A stretch of DNA of 64,000 nucleotides from Tubiluchus corallicola. Its lineage: Eukaryota > Priapulida > Priapulimorpha > Priapulimorphida > Tubiluchidae. A model generated the notes under the pieces. That model made no database searches, had not been told where the DNA came from, and worked only from the letters and a program-made list of their open reading frames with translations. This document shows, one piece after another, positions 25,903-40,700 of the stretch. The stretch spans positions 620,001-684,000 of the forward strand of contig JAQGDQ010000080.1 in NCBI GenBank assembly GCA_030141605.1, given 5' to 3'. A program made the position numbers and the translations under genes. The first letter of the stretch is position 1; every line of letters starts with the position of its first letter.

Positions 25903-28900
25903 AAGCTTTACTTCTGATTTCCAGCTTATGTACGTTTACCCGGTAAAATGTGATTTTAACATTAAATCTGCCGCGCATAATATAAATGTGATATACAATT
26001 TTTCTTGTAACACGGGTCATCCAAATGTAGATACTTCGAATTCATCTTGGTGTATCAGTGTGACATAAATTGTCCAAAAGTGACTAAAGCTTTGAAAACC
26101 AGGAAAATATTTTTGTGATTTTTTTAATTACTAAATTTTTGCAAGAAGCACGCATTTTTGGCTAAATGTTTAGATGGTTAGTCATTGCTGCTACTTAGTG
26201 TCTATAATGTAAAACCCATGTTGAATCTTATAAACATAATAATAATGTCCATTGCTAACCTTAGCATATTTCTAAGACTTCTATTGCCCATCATAAAAAA
26301 TGGCTAGCGGTTTGCTGAATACAGTAAAAAGGTATGTATGAGTCCATGATGTGCGAGCATTTTGTATAATCAAATTGCTGCTGTTTTGTTGCCTTTCAGC
26401 AAGAGCATCTTCCTTCATTTTCATCACAATTACTCGTCCGTAAAAGGTGAGCAAGTTCGTGGCGTATGAGGCTTCTGGGATGAATTCTTACGTCTGTATT
26501 GGTTTTGTCCAGTGTTAGTTCAGGCTGACTTCAATTAAGTTTAGGGTATAATTTTCTATTTCTTCACCTACCAAGTGCATGCAAAATACTTCCCAAGATT
26601 TGATTACTTTCCACCAATGTACGAATATTCTTTTTATAATATTGTAAGCTGTTTGACTCCTAAATAGTTTGCAAGTGAAATGTAGTACTACCCTTTACTG
26701 TATGATTGCAGGATTCTTGTTTGTCAACATGGGGAATTTTTTGTTAGTACATGGCGAAAACATAAAGCGCAAGGAAATGCTGTTCTTGCACAAAGCTAAA
26801 AAAATTGTCTAGTGATTTTATGTCATATACATGCGGCCTTATTGCATACAGAACTCGTAATGGCAGCAGTGTTGTAGAAACTGTAAACACTTAAATTCCC
26901 ATAATTAAGCCATTTTAACAGTAAATCAATTGAAACATGTTTAGATAACATTGCATAATCAAAAAAATAATCAGAAAGATCTTAGCGCACACTTCACTAA
27001 CTAGGAAAAGTATAAATTACTTCTTTTGTCAGTAAGATTAATAATATGTTTTTTGTTGAACAGATGATGTTTTGTCAGCTGGTGTGAACATTTAAATTAT
27101 TAAGAATTTCTTTTTCAGTTACATATATCTTTCAAACAGTGTAAATGTAATGCAAAGTAATATAAATTTATGTGGAATGTTTTTTGAAACATATTTTAAA
27201 ATTTCTTTTTCTTCCCTGTTAATGAAAGCTCAGACCTAGGCTACATCCACTAAGTGTTATGAAATGTAAGACAGATTTCAAACAAACTGTTTTTTTCATC
27301 TTAAAAATGCCTATTTTATTTTCATGGCCTAAGCCATCGTTAAATAGCACGATGATGAATTATCTTTAAACTAATCAAATAATCAGAAATGAATGTAATC
27401 GCAATTTCAAGCTTGTCACATTTGACTGACCTGTGTCACATTTGGATGACCTAAAAGCAAATACTTGGCTACATCTCTCAGAATTAATATCATTGTTGTC
27501 ACTTTGGATGACCTAGTTGCATTTGAATCACCACTATAACATTTGATATTACGTGTGTCCACGTTTGAGTGGAAACCTATCTAAAAATTTCTTTACAAAA
27601 TACTCATTATCGTATGTGCATTATTAGTTATAAATCATATGTTGAATTATGCAGAAAGGTGAAAACTTTGTGCAAACTTGTCTCTGTATGACACATTAAT
27701 AGCATCATGCATACATGCAATTTTGATGTTTTATGTATTAGCAATACTTATGTTAGCGTTCATTATCGTATTACGTTGCAGTTTTTTGGAGTTGTCATCA
27801 CTTTAACTACTTAATCTTACTGATATTTGTAGTATAAGCAGTTTTCATTGATTATGATCATGAGTCTAATTATCCTGGGCACCAGTAAGAAACTCGCCCC
27901 ATGAACTGTTCTTGTTATTATTTGGCAGCTAGTTTCTACAGAACATATCAAAAATGACATGATCCTCAATATAGTAACATTAACATGTGAAAAATATTGT
28001 CAGTTTTCAGACAATAATCAAATACTTTTTTCATTGCAAGGTTTTAATGATTGTTTAGAGTTCTACCATTCTTGTGTTTATGTAAAACTGTGATTTGATT
28101 TAATTCAGTTGATAGTGTAAAGAGAGGCATATTGTTGTACTAATATTGTTGTGTAACAAATGGTTAGATACCACTTTAGGAGATTAGTTATTGCATTGTT
28201 ACAATTGCCTAAGCTTCAAAATAGAGGAAACAATGGCAAAAAAACTAGGTAGCTTGGCCCGCTAAATCACAATATTCCACAGGTATTACTGCACAAAGTT
28301 TTGGCAAAAAAATAGGGTTGACTTTATTTTTGTAATGAGATCTTCAATGAGACCTTAATAGGAGTAATAGTAATGTTTTCATTTATCTTAATATACTAGA
28401 CTGTACGTTCTTCATTGGTTTGTTTAAAAAAACTACCTCTTTAATGTGTCCGACTGAATGTCATGCTGCATTTTTACAGTGCATTGGCAAACCACGATAT
28501 TATTCATTAACCTGCTTTTTCAAATTATTGACGCTTTATATACATAGTTTGAGATGCTGATTATACAGCGAATAATATGATGGTTTATAAGTAAACTAAA
28601 ATATCAATCACTGCAACTATTACAAGTGAGTAAAATAACGAAGTCTCACAGGAACAATAGAAGCGTGACATAGCGAGTATGAATTTGCCATTGAGTACAT
28701 TTTCTTGTTAATAGTAAGTGCAAATGTGGTAGATTTTTTAAATGTAGGTGTGCTTGTTGCAATGTTGTGTTTAGCCGACTGCACGTCAAAATATCAGAAA
28801 AAAATGCAACATGGCATACTGTTGGACAGCAGTACTGAATTACTGCTCAAAAAAATGAGTATTTACATCGGAGATGTATATTATCAATAAATATTTCCAG

Positions 28901-31795
28901 TTGTATGCCACAGCAGGGATTAAAATAATAGTTGTTATTATCAGGAACATTCCCTGATGATTTCAATTTTTGCATGTCAGTCAGAAAGTATCGTTAGATT
29001 TTTCTAGAGCATGTATTCACTTGCAGTCATTAACAAGGCTAACAATTACAAATTAAATATTCTATGTTTTAAACTAATTTTTGACCGTAGGGAAGGAAAT
29101 GTCAAAAAGTTGAGACAACCTAAATTTGAATTAGGGGCCTTTGCATTACAAGCTAGTGTCATCACTAAACCACACCACACCGCCACACTGGAATCCTTAG
29201 TAGCTGGCCTACCAATCCAACATTAGAGATTTGCATTCGAAAAGGTAATAATTGTGAGCTACTTCCATTATAAAAAAATCATTACTTGATAAATTTGAAA
29301 TTAAGATTATAAATGTTAATTTCCTACAATAATTTCAGGACAAATTAATTCAATTAGTTAGCAAATACGTTAGTATGAGTACATTGTAGTACTTGGAAAT
29401 GTTGGATCGGTGGCAAACTGTTGCAATTGTTTTAAGGCAGTCTCAAGAGACTGAGTAGTCAATGGTATTCGTTTTTCAATGCAAAAAGACCCAAGTTCAG
29501 TCTTGACTTTTTAACATTTCTTTCATTTTGGAAACTTAATAGCCGACTTTGCGTTTTGCAAATTGACAAACTTTCTGTTACAAACCTTTAAATAACAAGT
29601 TGTAGTTACGTTTCTCTAATTGCCTAAGCTGTAGGCTCACACTATATTATTTATTGAACACCTAAAAATAGTACATTTATTATTAGTTAGTAATTAGCAT
29701 GTTTGTAGAGTAGGAAAATTTAATTATATTATTCATTTTCTTGTTATTGCATATATTGTTAGTTGTTAATTCAAATCATTACCGTGATTCTCTCATTAGT
29801 GAACCTTCTGGTCACAGTTACTCAGTATGCTTGTTTTTTGGCTTTTATTAGGCTTTTTCTACCCCTACAATAAGCTAAAAGTCATAATTTAAACGAAAAT
29901 AAAGGATACAAAAAATGAGAACTGTGTTACACTTCTCCTCCTGGCCTGAGACAGTTTCCTGGTTTTTGAGTAAAAGTTACAAATTCTTCAATGCTGTTTA
30001 TAGTTATAGAGTGTAATCAGTTGTTAAACAGATCTATGTATTGCATCATGTATATTTAAAAAAACGTATGTAGCTAGCAAAGTATATGAATGTCGACGTA
30101 AACTGGTATTGTTACGTTGACAAAAAGATTAACTTGATTTATTTTTGTCTTGTATGCATTATACAATTTGAAAGAGATATAAATTATATTATATTCGTGT
30201 TGTACAATTAAATTTTATCTATACTTTTTTAAGTATTTACAGAATATGTATTGCTTGGTGAGTTTGAAATCTAAGCAAAGTGAGCTAATGTTGTTAAATG
30301 CTTTGTTTGCATCTCTATGCGATATATACAGGTATAATCATTAAATTTTGCTTTTACGTGGAATCTGCCTAATATTAATGTGGCAGCATAAAGTTGTTTC
30401 TGCTCGTCTCATTTTTGTGATCTATAGACTGTGCTGTGTAGGACTATTTTTTTCTACTCATGCTTAAATGTCCAAGTGTGCTTTCTCCATTAATTTTTTT
30501 TTGTACATTCCTAGTATATTTAATAATTGCTTTATTTAGAAGGAACTGTTTTTAGTAATGTCACAGCCCAGTTTCATTAATTTCATTCAAAAAATATCAT
30601 TTACATAGTCTTCAGTACTCAATTTGATTAGTTTAATCTGTAATAATGAATCCTTTCAATAGATAATGTGCAGCGCTTGCCGATACACAAGAGAAGCAAA
30701 TGCATGGTTATTGTTATTATAATGAAATTGTAAAATGGGATGCCTTTGTGTCCTGTACCAGCATCTTGATACTTCAGCTATTTATCTTTAGTAACATTGA
30801 TATAGTTTTAATATTGGTATCTATATTTCATGATGCATGTAGTTGTAATATATACAAGGTAATATTGTTGCTGTTGCACAAGCTTTCTGTTGAATACATA
30901 CATACACGCTAGAAAAAACAAAATTATTGCTCATTAAAATGTCAAAATAATTTTTATTGTTTGTGTCCTAATGTAAAACATAAGATACATAGCAATGAAA
31001 CCAAAATATGAACAGAAATTCATCATTACTATACACTGTACAAAATGGCATGCTTAATTTTTAACAAGCAATATAAATACAATAAAAAACCCTCAAACAT
31101 TAACAAAAATGCTCATTTTCCTTTTTTCCAGTTAACTACAGCTTTAAGACTAAGTACAGCCTTAAGATAAAGGAAAGAAATCAAATGTCATTATTGATAA
31201 GCTGGCAATTTACTACACAAAAAATATAAAAAAGCAATTTTTTAGTTTGACTCACTGGTATACAAATTACGATCAAGTCTGCTTAACCGAAATCTGGTTA
31301 ACTCATATCAGCTAACAAGTTCTGACTGGTTTATATGCATGCGCGTTGGATGTATGTATAATCGCGTAAGTCCTCATCTTATACACTTAGCCACCAATGA
31401 TTTTCTTCCGTCCCCTGAGATACGAATTAAGCAGAATAACTTGTACTAGGAAAAGATGTTTGCATGGAAAGACTCATGAAATTCTCACAAATATATATGC
31501 ACGAATCTCTAGTGGATAAGGAATACTTTTGATGGTCATTCTGGAAAATACGTATGGCATTAATTTTCAGAAAATGGACATCAAAAAAAATTTATTATCA
31601 CTGTACACCTAAGTTCTTGCACACCTTTTACACAAAACTTCCTATTATTATGTTGTAGTAAGAATAATAACAACAGTTTATAAAAAATAATAAAAGGTCA
31701 TAAAAACAGCAGTGCAGAGAGCATTACATATAAATATGTTTGAAATATTAATTATAGTGGTATAATGATTGACATGACCTAAAGTTGAATATGCA
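25903..31795. other. Gene-free interval between convergent NAPRT and TAF5L
   Basis: Both flanking genes end here, so the interval should hold two 3' UTRs. An ATTAAA lies about 57 bp after the NAPRT stop. On the minus strand a candidate AATAAA for TAF5L lies near 30952. No conserved exon was seen. Around 27416-27540 the phrase TTTGGATGACCT recurs with variants. A SINE-like tRNA head lies near 29.1-29.2 kb. Confidence 0.55.
29085..29205 (-). repeat. tRNA-derived SINE-like sequence
   Basis: Read on the minus strand, the block starts with GGCGGTGTGGTGTGGTTTAG (A-box-like), runs through a short anticodon-arm-like stretch and reaches CCCCTAATTCAAATTTAGG (B-box-like, close to GGTTCAAATCC). A full cloverleaf does not form. 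It overlaps a chance open frame at 29011-29226. Confidence 0.55.
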
Positions 31796-34700
31796 TCATG
31801 AGCAAGCAGCTACTGCACTAAGTAGATTATACTTTGCATAGTGAAGATGAAGAATGTTTGATGACTTTGAAGGGAACGAACCAATCAGCTCTGGCGATGC
31901 TATACCATCTGCAGACCTGCATAGAAAGAATGCAAAATTAGACCGCTATACATATTGATCTTACCGCAAAAGTATATGTCAAGTACATTGTAATAATATG
32001 TATGCATATATTCGTATGTTGTATGTACATGTATGGACATAATATACATGTACTACTTATAATCTAAGTATATATATATGTGTGTGTGTGTGTATGTATA
32101 CAATACAGTTATATTATAAAGAATGTCGCTTAATTTCAAGTTTATTAACTTCAACAATTGTTTTGTTGTAAAGGATCATCTTGTAAATTAGACACTGAAC
32201 AGGCAGTACAATTACACATTTGCATCCGTCTACTTCCTCCTTTAATGAAATAAGTAACAATGTAGAAGAAACAACGCAGAAACAGTTTTACTAGCAGTCA
32301 CCCCTCCACGTCGTTCATTTACTAATTGGGCACAACACTAATTTTTTGGCCAAATGCACACCATGTCCGCTCGGCATTTCCTTTGCATATGAATTTTGAA
32401 AAATTACAGACAGCACTTTTTACCAGCACATAAGTAGCTGCCAGTCTCGACTTGCACAATTCTGACTTTGTGCTGTCCTTGCACAAGGTGTCTTACTTAT
32501 TCAAGTCCCTACCACAGTAGCCTGGTGGCCCTATCAGGAAAACTGACCTGAGATGAACAGTAAAAAATATTAGTTATTGTAAGGTCAGATAGGCTACTGC
32601 ATGTCTGCACACTGTCATGTCTAACGGCCAGTAATTGGTCTCTCGGCTTCCTAGCAAGTTGAAATGGCTCGTAAATAAACAGCAATCACGGGATAAACCC
32701 ATTAGGTCCTGCAAATATGCAGATGACTACACAACACATCTTTTTTTAAATATGAGCAATAACAGAAAAAGAAAGACAACCAATTAGTGATTCTTCTAAA
32801 AACTGCATATTCTTCGAAGCTTCTGAAAACCTAATATTCTCTACCGAATCCAAACTGAATTATTCGGATCGGTCACAGCATAAAACTTTCATTTCGTTTC
32901 ATGTTTTGAGATTTAGCAGAAAATGTCTTGCCACCTGGCTCAGTGTAAGAGTACACACTATCAGAAGAAGGTTATTAATTGCTAGAAAAAGCATGTTGCG
33001 TATTTGTTACACTACACACGGCACCACTCAAACAGGCCGTAAAATGTTAAAATGTGCCACCTTCCCAAATTAACATATGTTTGCAAGTTCAACTGACATT
33101 ACAGCTTTTGCAGTTTTGCAACCATATCACTACAGGATCAAAGTTTATTCTGTTTATGATATTAGCTTATTAGGTCTAAGCACACCAGTGTAGTTAGCAA
33201 TTCTTTAGCTTGCAGAGACGATCAACGCTTCACAGCTTGTAAATTGAGTAAGAAGAAATCTTCAAGTGATTTACTTCAGAAGTTTGTATTACATCACAGT
33301 TTTTACATACTACCTTAATAAAACAGTTTAATAATGCTAAACAACTCCGCATTTCACTCTATATTCTGCTATTTTCTAGTTTTACAAGCTCGCTACCTAT
33401 ATGCTAGTATTCAACTTAAAAAATAATAATTATAACGGCATAACAGCTACAAGATTTTTATTATTAAAACAACAAAAGCAAAAGAAGTTACAGTGTGAAT
33501 ACATAAATTAATATTTTGTTCGGTTTGCTTTGGTTCGGGTTTCAAAAGTATGATTGGGATTTGATTCCAATTTGAAGGCAAAAACTTCAGCAAATATAAA
33601 TTCGGCTATTTTAGGTTCACAGCATCACTGCAACTTATAAATGACAGGGTTAAGTTTAGCAAGTTAAGCAGTATGCTTTGGCACACGATGACACAGGTCA
33701 GCATGACTTATATTAACAAACACAATTATACATTAACCACTTCTTATTACGAACAAATCACTCTGTCTTAGCACATTCTGCATTATCACAAATTGATAAT
33801 AAAAAATACTTACGTGTTTGATAAAGTTGTTTTTCGCACATCCCATATGCGTACCACATTATCCATGCCACCTGAAAAAGCAACAAACAAGCTATGCGGT
33901 AAAAAGCACACAGTCTCGTTTTTAAACATCTAAAATTGCATTGGATTTTACGAAATTAACAAAGTTAACAAACTACCATCATTCATTGGCAAGGCCTACT
34001 TGGTAATGTAAACTGTAAAGAGTGGTGCATAAACGTTTGCTAAAACAAAATATTACATAAAACTATTGCTGAAACAATAGAGAATCTACTATGCCATCAA
34101 AATTTAGGCCTATCATATCTCTCACAGCCTGCAGTCTTGAGGCGTATGACCAAAGCAGCAATCTGAAAACTCTAGAATTAATTTTTCCGGTCAAATTGAA
34201 TATCCGGGAAATTCACCGCCTCAGCTCCAAATTAAAGCTAACCTGAAAGGCAAAAGGGATGCTAAGAACATACCACTGATTGATATTCAATGGACAAGCT
34301 CATGAGACATCTGCAAGACACGTTGGAGGAACTTGAGTTCTTCTAAATTTCTGCTCCGTTCATACCCCTCGAGACTGCAGACTGTACGAGACGCGAGAGG
34401 CTTTCATGTTAAATTTTGAGCACAGGGTATAACTGTTTCAGCAATAGCTAAATGTAATGTAATTGTTCAGTACTATTACAGGTGTTTTTGGTTTCCACTA
34501 ATAAAAGGTTAGGTAGATAATTGTGAAGGAACAGTCATGACAAAATAGCTCATTAAGGACCATCAACAAATAAAAAGACAGGGCAACAGTCAAATGAAAG
34601 TGCACAAAAGTAGTTTTTACAGCAGCCAATCATACATTTACTGCTCAGACCTGACATCACTTAATCTAACAGCCAAGCATTCAATGTCAAGGAACCAGTC

Positions 34701-37700
34701 TTAGTAGAGGCAAAGCTATTTCTTGCTCTTTAATAAATACTGTTATACCTGATGCTATTGAAGTCCCAGAATCATTAAAGCAAAGCGAGTAAACAGCATC
34801 AGTATGTCCCTTCAGTTCTTTGTACAATGTTCCTCCAGCAATGTCCCATAAGCGTATCCGCCTGTCTTCCCCTATATTCAAACATTCCCATAAAAGAGTT
34901 GCAAAAATTTACATGCAAATGCTTACAAAATGGATCTGCTCAAGTTACTATTCAATATTTAATTTATCAGATTACCTTCTCTTCGTATCTCTGAGAAATT
35001 CCAATGAATTAAATGAATGAAATTTTTAAATATGCAATCCATAAGTTAGCACTAGCAAGCTGAGAAAGAACATAGGTGCATGCCGAAAATTATGTTGGTA
35101 CGAGACCATGTTTTGGTTGGTTTCTTACAAGTTCAAATGCATAAATAATACAAACATTTATTAAGCTTACAAAATAGAATTTAGCCAAGCTAACAAGCAC
35201 TAAAAATAGGCAATAGTTGTGTATTTACCTGCAGAGGCGAGATATTTCCCATCAGGGCTAAATGCCAAGGCAAATACAGAGCCTTGATGGCCACGAAAAA
35301 CTCTAGCAAGTTTGGCATCTTGGACATTCCACAATCTCACTGTCTTATCAGATGAACCCGTCGCAATGTAGTTTGAATTGGGATGAAACTTCACAGACTA
35401 AAGAAAAAAGCTATTGCTATAAACAAACTGCAATTTGTCAAACTTTCTTTAGCTATCATAATTAATAACAAACAAAATGTCAATCATTCTCAGTCAAGCT
35501 CTGCTGACTGCCCAATCAGCGTGCATACGCTCACAGAACCGGTTCGTTGCCTCATCTTTCAGGACAATAAAGGACATGAGCTGCAACTATGTATTGCCGG
35601 TACATATTATACTTTATGAAAAATACCCAACTTTTCATTAGTTCGCGGGAGAGAAACCAGCCTGGTTTTAGATATTATTACAGACTGTCAATTGTCTGTA
35701 TTGTCGATTGAAATTTCAGGTGAATTAGTGAAAATATATAATCTAATTTCGTTTTTACAGGAAGAAATGCGCAACGCTTACATCAATGAGTTACTGATTT
35801 TCTTATTAATAAAATACGCAGTTTAGTTAATGCATGACCTTGCAAGCTAGATAAAGACAACTATTTGATTAACTTTAAAAAAGGACAAATTAACTTAATG
35901 AGGTTAAGCCGATCATATGATGCTGCTTTAAATTAATGATCGCAAACGTAAAATGGTGACAATTTAATTTAGGTGACAATAAAATTTATAACATTATATT
36001 GAAGCCCGAGTTAGCAGGTATAAATGATTCAGAGTTAATGCGTATGTAAAAATTGCTTCAAAGTAGGTTTACGTACGTAGGTAATAGGAATGGCTAGTTT
36101 GTAATAGTTGAGGCCTAGCATCAGAAATGAACTCATCCATGGGAATCTGTGACAAATTTCAGGATTATTTGGTAGGTGAGCGCACTCATAGAAATCCACA
36201 TTCAGGCAAAATGTTTTCAGAAATTTTCAGGCAAAATGTTTTCTTTCCTGGTCAGTTTTTATAAACCTCAATAAGATCTTTACTGTCCAAATCAATTCAA
36301 ATGTGGTCAAAATTTATGTTATATATCAATGCAATATTTGTATCTGGAAATAATCAATTTTATGCTATTTTTCTGGTTATAATCATAGTTAAATATGGAA
36401 TTGGGACTTACAAGTTATGTAACTTGGGCAAGATTGCCTACGGAATTTAACAATCAAATTGGTAAAGGCAAAGGCAAAGAGACTTTCATAAATATATTTT
36501 GTTGCTCATTTGTCTTAAAGCTATGTTTTACTGGCTTAGTTCCTTTATAATAACAACCTGACTAGGTATTGCATTGCTTTGTATTAGGATGACTTTTTTT
36601 GCCTACTTAATGTTTTAATTTCTTGTTAAAATAGCTGCTGCTTTGCAAATTTTGAGAATGAAAAAGCACAATTAGTACGTCCGCTGATCTGATTAGACAT
36701 TAGTTGTCATGTTGTTTACTAAAGAAAGTCGTTAATCAGCAGGAGCTGATGTCCTGAATGCCACTCAGAATGCTTACGTCACAATTGAGGCAGAGCGATA
36801 GACTAATATGCTAGACATCAATTGCAGTTGATAACGTTCTTTTACAACTTAGCAATCTACAAGCTACCATATATCACTCAGAAGCGGGGCTTACTTAATG
36901 TGAATGGGTATTACTGGTTGAGGCAAGAGCAGGATGTAACTAATTATCAAAGATAATACTCTGGGATAAGGCTCGAATCTCAAGATGACGTACCAAACAG
37001 ACGTGTCTGAATTGTGTTCAGATATGTGAATCAGGGAAAATATCCACTCGTATCAAGATAAAACGACAGCTGTAGTACAGTAATTTTTCAAATGTAACTG
37101 CCAGAAACAGTTTTCCTGCCAGTCATATCTGTATTTACAGATACTAAGTTGATAAACCAACTATTTAATATAGTTGCAACATAATTAAATTATGAAATTA
37201 TGAATGAAATATTTACACATGTTAAACTGTTATATAATTACTTAAAAAAACTCAAGTAATTTAGAAGCTGATAACAAACAGCTTACATCGACATCACCGC
37301 CATGGCCAGCATAAATTCTTAATGGATATATCCTATCTATTGTCCACAATCGAGCTGTAGAATCTTTGGAACCAGTAGAGAAATAGAGACTGAGTGGTCC
37401 AACATCTAATGCCCAGATTGGATAATTATGTCCTCTATATACAGCCAAGTTTGTGCATGTCTTCATGCTCCACAGTCGCACTAAAAAGAAAGCACTAAGT
37501 TTTAATATATAAACAAACCACATATCAAAAACGAAAACGTAGAAAAACATGAAGCTTGTATATACAAACTAAACTAATTTAAAAAATTAGTGAATATTTT
37601 TACAGCAGGATAGTAATTTTACCAATATCACGGATGGTTCTCATTTGCAAATTTATCAAAGCTTTTTAATCCATTTACTTTTAAACAGTACGTTCAAAAA

Positions 37701-40700
37701 TAGCACCTGTTCTGTCAGCAGATGCAGACATAATAAATTCTGAGGTGTGACTGAACTGCACTTTGTAAACAGGTCCAGAATGTCCTCGCAATACAACCAT
37801 TTCACTAGATAACCTAAAAAATGAAAGGCACACTCTTCTTGCAATTGGTATGGAATAGTTGGTCTTATTAGCCAAATTTCATTTTATATTTAATCAAAGC
37901 AAGTTATTAAACAAAAACATACAGAGCAAGTATTAGACTAATGTAGTGAAATTATTTAAATTTTGAATCATTTATTAAGTTGCTATAATAATATATTCAT
38001 CACATAAAATTTTGATGCTTGCCTTTCAGAATGTTCCTCTTCATTAACTATATCACAGCCTAAAGTAATTTTACTTGCATCTGGACTGCTAGATTCCACC
38101 TTTAATTTACTAGAAGTTAAATTCCACAACCGCATGACCGAGTTGCCATAACCACAAGCTAAATGAGAAGCTGTACTTGATATACAAGCTGTGGTCAAAC
38201 TGAAAATAAGAAAAAGAGAAAGTGAATACAATGACACTCAACAGTTTACTTGCTGACAATAAAGAATTGAGAAGATGAGTCTACTAAGGAATTAACCATT
38301 ATAACGTTACTCAAACTACAGTACACTCTTCTTTTACAGGCACATTAATTATGCTGCACATTGTCCATGCACTACTTACTACTCTGTCGCATTAATTTCA
38401 TACTTTTGCAGCATAATTCTGAACCCTTCTAAAAGCATTCAACCGAAAGCACCAAGAACACGCTTGCAGCCATTTTTACATAAAACAGCCATTACCCAAA
38501 ATTTTGATTATTCATACTTTCAGTTATCCACACACAATGAGCCAAGGGCTAGCACTAATATTAAGGAATACAGTGGATATGGTCTTGCAATAAACTAGAA
38601 AAATCTACATTTAAAAATGGAGTAACGAGAATTACATTCAGAAAAGCTCTAAACAACATTGTTCATTATTACAAATTAAAGTCTGTCATCATATTCTCAC
38701 CTATCGAAAGAATTGTGGCATGTATATAAGCATATTGAAGGCAATGGAAGAGGACCAGCTCTTACAGCAGCAATACTTTGATTAAGCGATGACAACGAGA
38801 CATCTTGCATGGAACTACATGAAGCAGAAGTTGACTGTGGTAGACTACCAAATAATGTCGTAGATTCACCATTCCGAAGACGAGCATGCTTCTTAGAAGA
38901 TACATCTTTCACTGTTAAAAAATAATTGTCCAGTGAGATTCGATTACTCATTATGGCACACTTAATTTGTGGTGCTTTAATGTAACAATATGCATTAGTT
39001 TGGTTAAACACAAAGACAAGATTTATTTACAGTCGGTCATTTAACAGACAACACTAGCACAAATGGCTATTTAGTGATTTACACTTACAACAATACAGGC
39101 ACAGGCGCAACACACAAATGACACACAACACGTAAGGTATATACCCTGGTGTTGGCCGAAGCTAGTATCGAACTCAGTACTGCCTGGCTGCAATCCGAAA
39201 TTTAAACCACTCGGCCTGGACAAAACGCATAAGACAAAATCTGGCTTCACTAACTCTTTCGGTCATTCAACAATTCATGATGTGTGACAGCTTCAAATTT
39301 ATACTTAACCTCAACTGATGTAGTTGAAGTCTGTGTGTCTGTACTAACTGCACCGGAGAATGTAACATGGTGAATGCTCCACAGGCATAGGTGTGAGATT
39401 ACCATCGCGTTTGAAAGAGCTTAATTATAACTGTACGTTCATGTGCAAAAATACTATATTAAATTTCATCTTGGGCTTGACAACAAAATCCATCACGCTT
39501 CAAATGTCTGCCACCAGCCTCGAGTTAACTTAAATGCAAAATTTAATCAAAGCTGCAGCCCTTGCTGTGAGGAGACAGAACCTATTTCATAAGTCTAGGA
39601 CAATCCTCTAAGATGAGATACTTTTAATTATTATATGAGTTGTTCGAATATTCTCTACACCTAAGGGTTGTTAATGACACAATTGATCAGAGAACACTGA
39701 CAGTGAACTATATTATTTTCTTTTACACAGTTCTTCATTGGATTATACTTTTCTAATTTGCTTGCATAACAAACCAAAAAATTTCAGTGGTCCTACCAAA
39801 CTTAACACATATTACTTAGTTGTACCAGTGTTATCTTCTGCATGTATAGTTTACAAATGATCGATAATAAGCTATTGCCAATGATTTATGTCATTTTCTC
39901 TATTCAGAATTTTTAAGCGGTCATCTAACGTCCTGTATGATAAATACTATATATGAAGGCCTACTTGAAGTAATCTAAATTAAGTGCTTTTAAAGTGGCT
40001 TGTTTAAGTTGATATCTCATTTATTTCCTGTTATTGATCCTATAAAAATGGTGATTTATTTGACTGTTTGCAACAGAATCTTATATAGAATGTTGGGAGA
40101 TTTTTTTCAGTTCCGTAATTAGATGCTGGGCCGATAATGAATAATGTATCTTTTAAGAAGCTTGTACTTGCTTTAAGAAGTTATTTAAGTCGGTATAATC
40201 ATTATAATTTATTTTAACATCCTCATTAATACAACATGGCACCACACTCAGCAGAAGGGCTCGAAATCTATCCTCTTCCCTTCTCCCCACAACATCCACT
40301 GCTTTGTCGACTGGTGTTAGCTAAGCGTCCAAATACTAAGAAGCAATTTTTATTTATGTTTAAATAGTATTCAAATCTATAACCTGCAAATGACAGTTGT
40401 AAAAATAAAATTATCTAAATCTAAATCTAAATGTAAGAAAATCTGGCAAAGAAAAATTAAGCAATCTGGTTACGGTGTAGCAATTAAATAGTATAATTTG
40501 CCATTTGTATTTTTTATCAGATATGGTTTGTAAGTTTTATACATATGTTGGAGAATTTATTCTATTACTTTCTAAATTTGCTATCTTACTTACCATTTAA
40601 TTGCATATGAAGATTAAATATCTGTAGAAGCAAAGCATTGTCCTCACACTAAAAGAAATAAGCCCTAACACCATTAAATAAAAATGACAAATTTTATGAA

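Noticed and set aside
29011-29226. 71-codon open frame
   Set aside because: It runs through a tRNA-derived SINE-like sequence on the other strand.
37656-37844. 62-codon minus-strand open frame in another frame
   Set aside because: It is a shadow of the TAF5L exon at 37707-37813.
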